DNA of 64,000 nt from Thalassomonas viridans (GTDB lineage Bacteria > Pseudomonadota > Gammaproteobacteria > Enterobacterales > Alteromonadaceae). Where the stretch lies: positions 4,278,001 to 4,342,000 of the forward strand of contig NZ_CP059733.1 of assembly GCF_000948985.2 (NCBI RefSeq), given 5' to 3'. Shown piece by piece: positions 16,355 to 25,660 of this stretch (the stretch's first letter is position 1; every line of letters starts with the position of its first letter). Under the pieces are notes generated by a model. That model saw nothing but the letters and a program-made list of their open reading frames with translations. It was not told the DNA's origin and made no database searches. Made by a program: the position numbers and the translations under genes.

Positions 16355-18792
16355 ACGGGTTCCACCTGAGGGTAAAAATGTTCACGGGTTAAGCTTTTTT
16401 GCTGTACGTTCTGTATTTCCAGTCCGGGACGGCCATTAACCTCCAGCACCAGCGGCCCCTGCTGCTGGTCGATGCAAATATCCACCCCGAGATAACCGAG
16501 CGGCATCGCCCTGGCGCACTCCCGGCTCATGTGCAGAATTTCCGGCCAGTAAGGCAAGGTAAAGCCCGCCAGCTCAGCCCCGGTATCCGGGTGACGGTTT
16601 AAGCTTTTCCCCTGCAGGCTGGCATGGGTGAGCTTGCCCGACTCCAGGCAGACAGAAGCCCCTATGGCTCCCTGATGTAAATTGGCCTTGCCCTGGGATT
16701 TAGCCGTTGGCAGGCGCAACATGGCGGCAATAACCACTTTATTGGCTACGATCACGCGAATATCTGCCAGTCCCCCCGGCGCCAGGCTTTGCAGCCTGCT
16801 GTCTTGCCGGATCAGGGGTTCGATATAGGCAATGTCCTGTTCGCCGTGCTGGGAAAAGCTGCCGCTGATAATGTCGCTGACATGATCTTTTAACATCTGC
16901 ACGGTCCAGCATTTACCGCCGGCAGAAGTGAAAGTTTCACCCGAGCGCCCGGTGATCACTACGATACCGTTGCCCTGGCTGCCGCAATTGGGTTTGATCA
17001 CAAAAGCTTTATGCCGGGCCAGTATTGCCTCCAGTTGCTGCACCTGGCTGTGGGAGTGGCAGGAAAACAGAGTATCCGGCACCGCGATATCAAACCCGGC
17101 CAAAACCTGTTTGGTTTTTAATTTATCTGCCGCCAGCAGCAGGTCTTTGGCATTATTTAGCCGGTAAACAATTTCCCGGTTTCGTTCATTGATACCGATC
17201 ACCGCTTCCTGCTTTTTCAGCAGACCGTTAAAACGGATCAGCTCACTTAAACGGATACCGTTCCAGCGGCCGATACCAATTTGCAGCGCCAGGACTATCA
17301 GCAGGGCTTCGGGATAAAGGGTAAAAATACTTTGCAGATAGATGGACTGTAAAAAGCCGTAACACACGGCAATAACCACTAAGGTACCGGCCGAGCGGGA
17401 CAATAACCCCTGCCAGTCCCGCTCGCTGCTGAGCTGGGTCAGTTTTTCTGCGATAAAACTGATGATCACCACGGGAAAAAGGGCAAAAATGCCGGTATTC
17501 ATGGCATGCCTGCCGGGGAGAAAATAAAACACCAGCAGCACAAAAATAGTGATGATAGTCATGGTCGCCGCCAGGCGGGGGATCACCAGCAACCGGACTT
17601 TTTCCAGTAAAACCAGCGACAAGTAGGCTACCAGCACTACCAGCAATACTCCTAACAAACCGCTAAATAAACCGCTGTAGGTACAGGTGATCGCCACCAG
17701 CATAGGCACAAAAACACCAAAGGTTTGCAGGCCCACCAGATTCCTGAAAAAAGTAGTGATCAGCGCACATAGCGGGAACAATAAAAAAATTGCTATGGTT
17801 TGTTCGCTTAAATGAAAAGGCTTAAAGAGTTTTGCCAGGTTGATGGTGTCGTCAGCCTGCTGATAGCTGTTGAAATACAGGCCCGGGGCAACCCGGTTTT
17901 CGGCGCTTGAAAATTGGTAATCAAACTGGATATTGGCGGTATGCTTAAACAGCGACTGATCGCCCCGGTATAACTCCAGGTAATGACCCGGTAATTCGGC
18001 AAAATAACCATTGGTGGGATCGAAAGGGATCCAGTAGCCCTGGATAAAAACTTCCACCCATTGATGGGAGGTACGCTTTTTACCTTCGTTTAGCACTACG
18101 CCCCCCACCAGGCGGGCAGGCAGGCCTAAGCCGCGCACCAGGGAAACAAACAGCCGGCTTTTACCGTTGCAGCTGGCGGCTCCGAGTCTTAACGCCGTTA
18201 ATGAACTTGTGGTTCCCTTAAAAGGCAGGGTTTCAAGTCCGGCAGTATAATCGTAAATCGCCTGCAGGGATTGCTGCAGGTTGTTGGCATTTTTCGGTTT
18301 GATCTCTTGCCACAGGGCGTCAATTTCAGGGTGGTTGACCGCAATTGCCTCCGTTTCCTGCAGGTAATCGCTGTAATTTTCATCCCGGTTAGCTTCAACT
18401 TCACTGTCGGCCAGTAGCTGGTATTTCACCGGCGTGGTTTTTATTTTCGCCCGGTAATGGATGCTGTCCGCCTGCCCTTCCCCCTGCCAGACTCCCAGTT
18501 GTCCGGCAACCGAATAGCTGCGGGAAAGCTCCATATGGGGAGCATCGGCCGTTTCACTGACTATTTGTTGCCGGGGGCTGGTTTGCGGCAGATAAGTAGA
18601 AACCTTAACCCCTTGGGCAACAGATTTAAACGCCATGGAAAGATCATAGGTATACAAGGTGGCAGGGGTAAGCAAACCGGTACGTTTATCTCCCTGATAA
18701 TGCAAAATAGCAAAGCAGAAAACGGCACTTAAAATAAGCAACTTTTCCGCCGTTAATGTCCTGTCCGGCCGGCTCAATAATTTCAGGTTCAT
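16351..18792 (-). CDS. Fusion of periplasmic transglutaminase-like domain, 7TM module and cytoplasmic ATP-grasp ligase
   Basis: 813 residues, first gene of a three-gene operon. One TM helix (17-31) precedes a periplasmic transglutaminase-like domain (about 50-300). The core reads GAASCNGKSRLFVSLVRGLG, TSHQWVEVF and IPFDPTNGYF, so the Cys208-His243-Asp258 triad is present. Then come about seven TM helices (332-505), matching the '7TM transglutaminase-associated' module, and a C-terminal ATP-grasp domain (about 515-813; FVIKPNCGSQGNGIVVI, GLADIRVIV, VDICIDQQQGPLVLEVNGRPGLEIQ). In related bacteria the transglutaminase/7TM protein ('inactive transglutaminase') and the RimK/glutamate-ligase-like ATP-grasp are usually separate neighbouring genes. 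Likely role: making and processing an amide-linked envelope peptide; the product is unknown. Confidence 0.85.
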   Translation of the reverse strand: MNLKLLSRPDRTLTAEKLLILSAVFCFAILHYQGDKRTGLLTPATLYTYDLSMAFKSVAQGVKVSTYLPQTSPRQQIVSETADAPHMELSRSYSVAGQLGVWQGEGQADSIHYRAKIKTTPVKYQLLADSEVEANRDENYSDYLQETEAIAVNHPEIDALWQEIKPKNANNLQQSLQAIYDYTAGLETLPFKGTTSSLTALRLGAASCNGKSRLFVSLVRGLGLPARLVGGVVLNEGKKRTSHQWVEVFIQGYWIPFDPTNGYFAELPGHYLELYRGDQSLFKHTANIQFDYQFSSAENRVAPGLYFNSYQQADDTINLAKLFKPFHLSEQTIAIFLLFPLCALITTFFRNLVGLQTFGVFVPMLVAITCTYSGLFSGLLGVLLVVLVAYLSLVLLEKVRLLVIPRLAATMTIITIFVLLVFYFLPGRHAMNTGIFALFPVVIISFIAEKLTQLSSERDWQGLLSRSAGTLVVIAVCYGFLQSIYLQSIFTLYPEALLIVLALQIGIGRWNGIRLSELIRFNGLLKKQEAVIGINERNREIVYRLNNAKDLLLAADKLKTKQVLAGFDIAVPDTLFSCHSHSQVQQLEAILARHKAFVIKPNCGSQGNGIVVITGRSGETFTSAGGKCWTVQMLKDHVSDIISGSFSQHGEQDIAYIEPLIRQDSRLQSLAPGGLADIRVIVANKVVIAAMLRLPTAKSQGKANLHQGAIGASVCLESGKLTHASLQGKSLNRHPDTGAELAGFTLPYWPEILHMSRECARAMPLGYLGVDICIDQQQGPLVLEVNGRPGLEIQNVQQKSLTREHFYPQVEPV

Positions 18793-18979
18793 TCAAAAGA
18801 TCTGCCAAATAAAAAAACACTGGCTTTATTATCGAAAAAGTTCCCTTCTTACACAGTGAGACAATTGTTATGGTTTTGTAGGAACGTGTTGGCATATGTC
18901 GCATATTTTGGCACAGCCAAGGAAAAATAAAGGAAATAACGCCACTTCGCCCCATGGCGTTTTGCAGAAAAAAGACGAT

Positions 18980-19005
18980 TAGGATACAGTAGTCCAGGTA
19001 TCCTA
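18980..19005. promoter_or_regulatory. Inverted repeat in the divergent promoter region
   Basis: TAGGATAC (18980-18987) and GTATCCTA (18998-19005) are perfect inverted arms 10 bases apart, located 66 bases before the histidine kinase start and 190 bases before the divergent operon. Candidate operator for the response regulator encoded at 22413, or a leader hairpin. Confidence 0.45.
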
Positions 19006-19071
19006 CTAACAGCTATTGCCCGGCTTTTGGGCCGGCTTGTTATTCTCGTTTTTTGAAGGTAATCCGGATTT

Positions 19072-20754
19072 ATGTTTGTTCGTATTTATAGCGGTATTTT
19101 TCTTGCCATCCTGGTGTCCATCGCAGGTGTTTACACTACCTACCAGCTGAATCTGCAAAGCCGTTTATCCTCTTATAGCCAGTCGGTGCTACAAGGCAGC
19201 CTGATGTTGATCTCCGAAGGCTATAACAGGCAACAGGAAAAGAACAAAGAACGCTGGTTGTCCCTGGTAGGAAAAATGACCGGCCTTAACCCCTCTATTT
19301 CCGCATTGAACAAGGTCGCAGAAGATCCCTGGCAGTTAACCATGGCCGCAGAAGGCAAGCTTAATATTACCATGAGCCACCAGAACCAGAAGATCTCCAT
19401 AGCCCTAGATCACATAGGCGAGCAGCAGTTGCGCGCCATTGCCCTGCTGATCCTCAATGAACTGGCCCGGGTAAAAGAAGGCAGCCAGGAGCAGCAATTG
19501 CAAAAACTGCAAAAGCTGTTTACTTTCCCCGTTACCTTTGTTGACAAACATGAACTCAACCTGGATTCCCAGCAGCAAATTCGCCTGAATAAAGGGGAAG
19601 TGGTGGTGAGTTCATTAAGCCAGGATGCCGGTTATTCCGTATATGTAAAAGCCAAACAAGGGAAAATTCTTCATGTTGGCGTAATCAATAAGTTTGAGCC
19701 CATCACCACAGAGTTACTGGTATTTTTGATCTCTATCTGCCTGATTATTACCTCTATGGTGGTCTATTTTCTGGTGTACCGGCTGGAATACCGGCTTAAT
19801 GTCGTCAACCGCATTGTCGGTGAGTTTGGTCCGAAAAAAATCAAAAACAGGGTGCCGATCAAAGGTAATGATGTGATCACCCAGCTGGGCATTAAAGTTA
19901 ATGAAATGGCCAACCGCATCGAACAACTTTTACAGCATCAGAAAGAGATTACCCAGGCCGTTTCCCACGAACTACGCACACCGATAGCCAGGATCCGCTT
20001 TAGGTTACAGATATTATCCGACGCCTGCGACGAGCTGGAACAGGCCGAGAACAACGAAGAGATGAAATCTCAACTGGATGAAAAAGTTATCGGTATCAGC
20101 CGGGATATCGACCAGCTCGAAGCCCTGATTGATGAAATGTTGTGCCTGTACAAACTCGATATTGACCCCGCAGACTACAAGCGTAGCCTGGTTAATATCG
20201 ATGAACTGCTGACCTCGGTGTTGGATCTGGCGAAACTGCCCTACTCCCACATAGAGTTCCAACTTAAAAAACAAGCAGGCATTACCGGCTACTGCCACGC
20301 CGATGATGTTGACAGGTTATTGCAGAACCTGATCAGTAATGCCGGCAAGCACGCCAATAGCCGGGTCGATGTTACCCTGGAGCAAACCGAGCAGGGGTTC
20401 TGCATCAGCGTTGCGGATGACGGCGCGGGTATTCCCCAGGCCGACAGGGAACGGATTTTTGAACCTTTTACCCGCCTCGACAGCAGCCGCAATAAAAAAG
20501 TCAAAGGCTACGGGCTGGGGTTGGCAATAGTGTCACGTATCGCCTCGCTGAACCAGGCAAAAGTCTGGGTTGAGACCAGTCCGCTAGGAGGAGCCAACTT
20601 TAAGTTTCATTGTTTTTGCGCTGAGCACATAGCTGCGAATAAGCCCACGGCTTCTTCCCTGAATGCTTCACCACAACAGAGCATCTCTGATAATGGCGTT
20701 AAAGATGTAGCTAAAAATGCTTTAGCTGATGGCTCAATGGAGAAGCCGGAATGA
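19072..20754 (+). CDS. Sensor histidine kinase (RstB-like)
   Basis: 560 residues: TM1 about 5-23, periplasmic sensor about 28-210 with no recognised fold, TM2 about 215-237, HAMP about 240-290, and a HisKA domain with phospho-acceptor His299 in QAVSHELRTPIARIRF. The HATPase domain follows, with N box LLQNLISNAGKHA, G1 DDGAGIP, F box FEPFTRLD and G2 GYGLGLAIV. The tail of about 50 residues after the catalytic domain is low complexity and unusual. The stop overlaps the start of the acidic repeat protein (ATGA at 20751-20754), so these two are translated together; the cognate regulator is the third gene. The periplasmic acidic protein is a natural candidate for modulating the sensor domain. Confidence 0.9.
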   Translation: MFVRIYSGIFLAILVSIAGVYTTYQLNLQSRLSSYSQSVLQGSLMLISEGYNRQQEKNKERWLSLVGKMTGLNPSISALNKVAEDPWQLTMAAEGKLNITMSHQNQKISIALDHIGEQQLRAIALLILNELARVKEGSQEQQLQKLQKLFTFPVTFVDKHELNLDSQQQIRLNKGEVVVSSLSQDAGYSVYVKAKQGKILHVGVINKFEPITTELLVFLISICLIITSMVVYFLVYRLEYRLNVVNRIVGEFGPKKIKNRVPIKGNDVITQLGIKVNEMANRIEQLLQHQKEITQAVSHELRTPIARIRFRLQILSDACDELEQAENNEEMKSQLDEKVIGISRDIDQLEALIDEMLCLYKLDIDPADYKRSLVNIDELLTSVLDLAKLPYSHIEFQLKKQAGITGYCHADDVDRLLQNLISNAGKHANSRVDVTLEQTEQGFCISVADDGAGIPQADRERIFEPFTRLDSSRNKKVKGYGLGLAIVSRIASLNQAKVWVETSPLGGANFKFHCFCAEHIAANKPTASSLNASPQQSISDNGVKDVAKNALADGSMEKPE

Positions 20755-22286
20755 GGATTTCGACAAAAGTCGAACATAAGTATAACAAAACGGCTATCGC
20801 CTGTTTGTTTTCTGCTCTTTTTAGCTATAACGTCGCCGTAGCTAACGAGCAGGAGATAGTCAGCGAGCTGGATCTGCTTAATGAACTCATTGCCATGGAG
20901 TCTGGCGGCTCAGATTCGGGGGAAATCTACCCTATATATGATGAACCTGAGCAAGCTCCTGATCATGAAACAACGCCCGGTGATGAGCCTGATGATAATG
21001 AGCTTAGTTTAGAAACCGATTACCTTAATGAGATTATCTTACTTGAGAGCAACTCTGAGATAAATGATGCTTCTGAAGAAGAAATTGAAGAAAGAGAAGA
21101 ACATGGAAGAGCAGAGCTTGAAGAAGAGATGTCCAATGAGGAGCTTAACGAAGAATCAGATGATGAACTTGACGATGAAATCGAAGAGGATACCTCTGAT
21201 GAAGAATTAGAGGAAGAGTTAGCCAACGAAGAATCAGAAGAAGAATTCGAAGAAGAGGAGTTTGAAGAAGATTTATTCAATGAAGAACTCGAAGAGGAAG
21301 AATTCTATGAAGAGGAGGACTTAGCTAATGAAGAACTCGAAGAAAATGATAATGACCTCAATGATGACATAAACGATGATGACTCTGAAGAAGGCGGATT
21401 CGACGAGGAAGAATTAGACGAAGACGACTTTGAAGAAGGCGAATTCAACGAGGAAGATTTAGACGAGGACGACTTTGAAGAAGGTGAACTCGACGAGGAA
21501 GATTTAGACGAAGACGACTTTGAAGAAGGTGAATTCGACGAGGAAAATTTAGACGAAGACGACTTTGAAGAAGGTGAATTCGACGAGGAAGATTTAGACG
21601 AAGACGACTTTGAAGAAGGTGAACTCGACGAGGAAAATTTAGACGAAGACGACTTTGAAGAAGGTGAATTCGACGAGGAAGATTTAGACGAAGACGACTT
21701 TGAAGAAGGTGAACTCGACGAGGAAGATTTGGACGAAGACGACTTTGAAGAAGGTGAATTCGACGAGGAAAATTTAGACGAAGACGACTTTGAAGAAGGT
21801 GAATTCGACGAGGAAGATCCTGAGGAAGAAGAATTCGAGGAAGAAGAATTCGAGGAAGAAGAATTCGAGGAAGAGGAGTTCGAAGAAGAAGAGCCTGAGG
21901 AAGAAGAGTTCGAAGAAGAGGAGTTCGAAGAAGAAGAGTTCGAAGAAGAAGAGTTCGAGGAAGAGGAGTTCGAAGAAGAGGAGTTCGAAGAAGAAGAGTT
22001 CGAGGAAGAAGAGTTCGAGGAAGAGGAATTCGAAGAAGAAGAGCCTGAGGAAGAGGAATTCGAGGAAGAAGAGCCTGAGGAAGAAGAGCCTGAGGAAGAA
22101 GAATTCGAGGAAGAAGAATTCGAGGAAGAAGAGCCTGAGGAAGAAGAATTCGAGGAAGAAGAGCCTGAGGAAGAGGAATTCGAGGAAGAAGAGCCTGAGG
22201 AAGAGGAATTCGAGGAAGAAGAGCCTGAGGAAGAAGAATTCGAGGAAGAGGAATTCGAAGAAGACTTTGGCGAAGACGAGCCCTAA
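20751..22286 (+). CDS. Secreted Glu/Asp-rich repeat protein between kinase and regulator
   Basis: 511 residues. The signal peptide is residues 1-31 (IACLFSALFSYNVAVA, cut before NEQ). After an acidic but irregular part (32-215), residues about 219-355 are built from a 15-residue repeat of the type DEEDLDEDDFEEGEF. Residues about 357-505 are built from pentapeptides E-E-E-F-E or E-E-E-P-E, ending FGEDEP. Basic residues are virtually absent from the repeats, so the mature protein carries a huge negative charge and should be disordered and bind cations (Ca2+, Mg2+, metals or cationic peptides). Translationally coupled to the kinase. No family is recognised. The DNA repeats are near identical, so length is expected to vary between strains. 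Confidence 0.85.
   Translation: MRISTKVEHKYNKTAIACLFSALFSYNVAVANEQEIVSELDLLNELIAMESGGSDSGEIYPIYDEPEQAPDHETTPGDEPDDNELSLETDYLNEIILLESNSEINDASEEEIEEREEHGRAELEEEMSNEELNEESDDELDDEIEEDTSDEELEEELANEESEEEFEEEEFEEDLFNEELEEEEFYEEEDLANEELEENDNDLNDDINDDDSEEGGFDEEELDEDDFEEGEFNEEDLDEDDFEEGELDEEDLDEDDFEEGEFDEENLDEDDFEEGEFDEEDLDEDDFEEGELDEENLDEDDFEEGEFDEEDLDEDDFEEGELDEEDLDEDDFEEGEFDEENLDEDDFEEGEFDEEDPEEEEFEEEEFEEEEFEEEEFEEEEPEEEEFEEEEFEEEEFEEEEFEEEEFEEEEFEEEEFEEEEFEEEEFEEEEPEEEEFEEEEPEEEEPEEEEFEEEEFEEEEPEEEEFEEEEPEEEEFEEEEPEEEEFEEEEPEEEEFEEEEFEEDFGEDEP
21406..22268 (+). repeat. Coding tandem repeats (45-bp, then 15-bp units)
   Basis: From 21406 to about 21815, nine or so near-identical 45-bp units run in frame, differing mainly at GAATTC/GAACTC and GAAGAT/GAAAAT. 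From about 21818 to 22268, roughly thirty 15-bp units of the GAGGAAGAAGAATTC type follow, some with CCT replacing TTC. All changes keep the frame. Confidence 0.9.
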
Positions 22287-22412
22287 CAAGAAAAATAATA
22301 TCTGCTTGCTATATTCGTTTTTAAAGGTAAAAATTCAGGGAAATTAATGTTTTGTTTTTTGAGCTTTTTAAAAGCCTCAAAATAAAAGCATGAGTAATAC
22401 TCAGGACACTTT

Positions 22413-23162
22413 ATGAGCGACAAAAAACAAATTTTAGTGGTGGAAGACGATCAGGATTTAGCATTACTCGTCAGCGAATACTTAAATGCTCAGGGATTTA
22501 CCACAGATATTATTGACAACGGCCTGGATGCCGTCGATGAAATCATCAACAAACAACCTGCCCTGGTTATTCTCGATCTTAATTTACCCGGACGAGACGG
22601 TTTTAGTGTATGCCGGGCAGTAAGAAGTCAATACCCGGGCCCTGTGCTTATGCTGACCGCGTCCGATGAAGCCATAGATCAGGTGGTTGGGCTGGAGCTG
22701 GGAGCGGATGACTATGTCAATAAACCGATAGAGCCAAGAATATTGCTGGCCCGTATCCGGGCATTGCTACGCCGTATCGAAGAAATCGAATATAAAAACA
22801 CACAACAAAAAGCCGCCGAAGACCAAATAACAGCTGACAGCTCCGGCGAGCCGGCCACGTCAGCCCAGGACATGCTCACCGCCGGTGAAATCAGCATTAA
22901 TGTTGCCAACCGGGTCGTCTACTTTCAACAAACTGAGCTCAATTTGAGCACACCGGAATACGAGTTATTGTTAATTCTGGCCAAACATGCCGGAGAGATT
23001 GTCTCAAGGAACTTTTTATTTAAACAAATAAAGGGTTACGAATATGACGGGGTCAGCCGCTTTATTGACATTCTTATTTCCCAGCTGCGCCACAAATTAT
23101 CAGACGAGGCTGCCGCTATCATAAAAACCATCCGCGGTAAGGGCTATTTATTGATAAGGTAA
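22413..23162 (+). CDS. OmpR-family response regulator (RstA-like)
   Basis: 249 residues: receiver domain 5-115 with acidic pocket Glu11-Asp12-Asp13, phospho-acceptor Asp55 (VILDLNLPGRDG), Thr in LMLTASDE and Lys in DDYVNKPIEP. A linker of about 35 residues leads to the winged helix (about 155-248; LSTPEYELLLILAKHAGEIVSRN, VSRFIDILISQLRHKL, IRGKGYLLIR). It is the third gene of the kinase/acidic protein/regulator unit but sits 126 bases after the acidic gene, with a hairpin-like stretch between, so its expression may be partly separate. Probable targets are its own unit and the divergent transglutaminase/TPR/barrel operon. Confidence 0.92.
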   Translation: MSDKKQILVVEDDQDLALLVSEYLNAQGFTTDIIDNGLDAVDEIINKQPALVILDLNLPGRDGFSVCRAVRSQYPGPVLMLTASDEAIDQVVGLELGADDYVNKPIEPRILLARIRALLRRIEEIEYKNTQQKAAEDQITADSSGEPATSAQDMLTAGEISINVANRVVYFQQTELNLSTPEYELLLILAKHAGEIVSRNFLFKQIKGYEYDGVSRFIDILISQLRHKLSDEAAAIIKTIRGKGYLLIR

Positions 23163-23226
23163 TCCTGCCTTATCAACCTTCTACATATAAACCTTTTACA
23201 TACCAGTCAAGGCAACATAAGAGCCA

Positions 23227-23261
23227 AAGGCAAGCGTTTCACAGTAATCAACGCTTGCCTT
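23227..23261. terminator. Bidirectional terminator-like hairpin
   Basis: Perfect 12-bp stem AAGGCAAGCGTT / AACGCTTGCCTT with an 11-base loop between converging genes (response regulator and chemoreceptor). Confidence 0.7.
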
Positions 23262-23268
23262 GACAAAG

Positions 23269-25254
23269 TTAAATGGCAAATTTCGCCGCTAAATCCTGTA
23301 GATTATTAGCCAATAATACCTGGCTTGAAGCCACATCAGAGACCTCTTGCGCCCCTATGGTCACTTCCTGCGACTTGTGATCTATATCACTGATGTTTTG
23401 GTTGATTTCATTGGTTACATTCACCTGCTCTTCAGCGGCAACGGCAATTTGCTCCACCATGGCATTAATGTCGGAAATAGAGGTGACGATTTCCGTTAAC
23501 GACAGTTCAATTTTCCCGGTGTCTTTCACCGTCTCCTGCGCCCTGGCCTGCGACCCTTCAATGACCCGGTAGGCATTACCCGCTTCATTCTGTAATTGCT
23601 GGATAATATTTTCAATCTCTACCGTTGATTCCTGGGTGCGCTGCGCCAGTGTCCGCACTTCATCGGCAACCACGGCAAAGCCCCGTCCCTGCTCTCCTGC
23701 CCGGGCCGCTTCGATGGCGGCATTAAGGGCGAGCAGGTTTGTTTGCTCGGCAACCCCTTTGATCACATCGATCACCCCGGCAATAGTACCGCTGGTGGTA
23801 TGCAAACCGGAAATCAATTCGCCGATATCACTGACTTCTCTCGCCAGGGTGTTAATGGTATTTAAAGAGTCGCTCACCACCTGTTGGCCATTGATAGCCT
23901 GCTGGTTCGCCTGCCGGGCTGCCGACATGGCGTTGGCGGTATTTCTTGCCACTTCCTGCACAGACACAGACATTTCTTCGATTGCCGTCGCCACCTGCGC
24001 GGTTTCGTTTTGCTGATGCTGAAGGCTCAGGGCGTTCTTTTCAACTGTGGTTGCCGACTGCTCCGCTGAAGCGGATAACTCTATGCTGCTGGAGCTGATT
24101 TGCTCAACAGCGCCGGCAAAAGTCATTAAAGTTTCATTAAGGGCATGGGACAACTGCCCCAGCTCATCGGCACTGATCACCTGTACCCGGGCAGTTAAGT
24201 CATGGCTGTCCCTGACACTGCTAATGGTTTGCGTCAGCAATTTAAGCTGCTTAAGCAAATTCTTTAAAATCACACCGGCAATAAACAAGGTCAGGCATAC
24301 CGAGAACAACAAAAACAGGGCTGTTAATATCATGGTATTGTTAGCCTTGTCCGATAGCTGCTTTATCTGTTCGATAAACATAGCGGAAATATTGTCTTCC
24401 ACTTGCTTAAATAAATTAATTTTGTCGGTGGCGGCTTTAAACCAGTCTCCGGCATCAGCCGTAAAAGGTCCCTGCGGGCCTTTTTCGATAACCTGGCGGC
24501 GGTAATCGACAACTTGCTTCGCGGAAGGAGCCTGCATTTTTTGCAGGTAATCATTTTTTAATGTCTCCGGAGTGTTCAGTAAAAATTGTTGCAGGTAAGT
24601 CTCTTGTACCGCATTTAAACGGATAAACTTCTGATAGCTCTCCCGGGTAAAAACACCGGCAGAAAAACCTCCGCTGACCACGGCCCGTTCAATGCCGGCC
24701 CTTTCTTTCGCTTCAAGAAAATTATAATAACCGATCGCCAAAGGCACGGTTTCCTTCGGGCTCATGGTAATAAAAAAGCCGGTAAGCTGTAATATTTCAT
24801 CGTTTAATTTGGTATAAAAAGCAATTGCCTCCCGGGTAGAGATATCCAGGTTGGTAATCCTGCTCCGGACACCGGTCAGTAAATCCAGGTCGGTTTTTAT
24901 TTCTGAGATGATCTGGTTAATCTTGGCATTTTCACTGGTAAAATCCGTTAAGCCCCTGGCAAGCTCACTATGCACCAGGTCGGTTCTGCGGCGTTGCTCT
25001 TGCAGCTCACGGGTATATTTTTGGCCCCGGCTGGAGAGTACAATCGCGGTCATGCCCCGCTCTTTTTGCAGTTCATGCACTAGGGCGTTATTTTTCACGG
25101 TAACAGACAACAGCTTCTCTACATTCCTGGCATTGGCTAGCTGATTATTGACTTCAAGTAAATGGCTGAGACTGAAATATAAAAAACCAAGCAAGGGAAC
25201 CAAAAGCAGTAAAAAAAGTTTATGCTTAAATTTCAATCGATGAAAAACACTCAT
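23269..25254 (-). CDS. Methyl-accepting chemotaxis protein with NIT sensor domain
   Basis: About 661 residues. A TM helix near residues 12-30 ([16 protein letters not shown]) is followed by a periplasmic nitrate/nitrite-sensing NIT domain (about 45-295; [20 protein letters not shown] at its start), a second TM helix (about 305-330), HAMP, and the signalling domain. The hairpin tip is intact: [38 protein letters not shown]. The ATG at 25252-25254 is chosen because AGGA lies 7 bases upstream; a longer frame begins at 25281. The 5' leader of over 300 bases carries a c-di-GMP-I riboswitch (25585-25660), so synthesis of this receptor should respond to the motile/sessile second messenger. NIT domains bind nitrate or nitrite in characterised cases; ligand inferred only. 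Confidence 0.93.
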   Translation of the reverse strand: MSVFHRLKFKHKLFLLLLVPLLGFLYFSLSHLLEVNNQLANARNVEKLLSVTVKNNALVHELQKERGMTAIVLSSRGQKYTRELQEQRRRTDLVHSELARGLTDFTSENAKINQIISEIKTDLDLLTGVRSRITNLDISTREAIAFYTKLNDEILQLTGFFITMSPKETVPLAIGYYNFLEAKERAGIERAVVSGGFSAGVFTRESYQKFIRLNAVQETYLQQFLLNTPETLKNDYLQKMQAPSAKQVVDYRRQVIEKGPQGPFTADAGDWFKAATDKINLFKQVEDNISAMFIEQIKQLSDKANNTMILTALFLLFSVCLTLFIAGVILKNLLKQLKLLTQTISSVRDSHDLTARVQVISADELGQLSHALNETLMTFAGAVEQISSSSIELSASAEQSATTVEKNALSLQHQQNETAQVATAIEEMSVSVQEVARNTANAMSAARQANQQAINGQQVVSDSLNTINTLAREVSDIGELISGLHTTSGTIAGVIDVIKGVAEQTNLLALNAAIEAARAGEQGRGFAVVADEVRTLAQRTQESTVEIENIIQQLQNEAGNAYRVIEGSQARAQETVKDTGKIELSLTEIVTSISDINAMVEQIAVAAEEQVNVTNEINQNISDIDHKSQEVTIGAQEVSDVASSQVLLANNLQDLAAKFAI

Positions 25255-25584
25255 ATCCGGATCCTGTTGTATTTCATGCATTGCATGACAATTGTTATTA
25301 ACGTTTATTATCTAAGTAAAATAAAGTCATACCGATAACGGCAACATCTAAAAACCGCAGGCTTACAGGTAATGTCAATGTTCAGCGCCGAACCCCCTAA
25401 AACCTGAATTCAGGCAAACGGCGATTCAAACAACCAGGCGAGGATTGCCTACCAGAAGCAAAAAAGACAGAGTGCAGCAAACGCTGACAGGCGCAAAGCT
25501 AAAAGCCATAGGGGAATGGCAGGGAGGGTGATACCGCAAGTTACAGCCAAAACCTTCCTGGCTAACTTAAACAGTTAATTCGTT

Positions 25585-25660
25585 ATGGTAGCCCCGCCGC
25601 CATAGGTTTCCCGTTAGGCCGGTGGTTTTGCGTGAGCATCTTTTCAGACACCTTGCCTTT
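25585..25660 (-). ncRNA. Cyclic di-GMP-I (GEMM-I) riboswitch
   Basis: On the minus strand the GEMM-I hallmarks occur in order. GGCAAGG (25651-25657) is followed by a hairpin closed by a GAAA tetraloop (25637-25652), ACGCAAA (25627-25633), CCGGCCTAA (25614-25622; the tetraloop-receptor/P2 side), a second hairpin, and CGGGGCTACC (25587-25596). It lies about 330 bases upstream of the chemoreceptor start on the same strand, and GEMM-I elements commonly precede chemotaxis genes in Vibrio and Shewanella. I cannot identify the expression platform with certainty. The rest of 25255-25935 holds no gene. Confidence 0.85.

Noticed and set aside
21774..22289. 171-codon Phe/Leu-rich antisense frame
   Set aside because: Same cause: the repeat unit lacks stops on the opposite strand. 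Its membrane-like look is an artefact of complementing Glu codons.
21790..22347. 185-codon Lys/Arg/Ser repeat frame inside the acidic gene
   Set aside because: It is the shifted reading of the GAGGAAGAAGAATTC repeats and has no ribosome binding site or family feature; an open frame is expected from a 15-bp repeat.
22350..22385. Hairpin-like stretch between the acidic gene and the response regulator
   Set aside because: TTTTGAGC...GCCTCAAAA pairs only with a bulge and is AT-rich; too weak to call a terminator.
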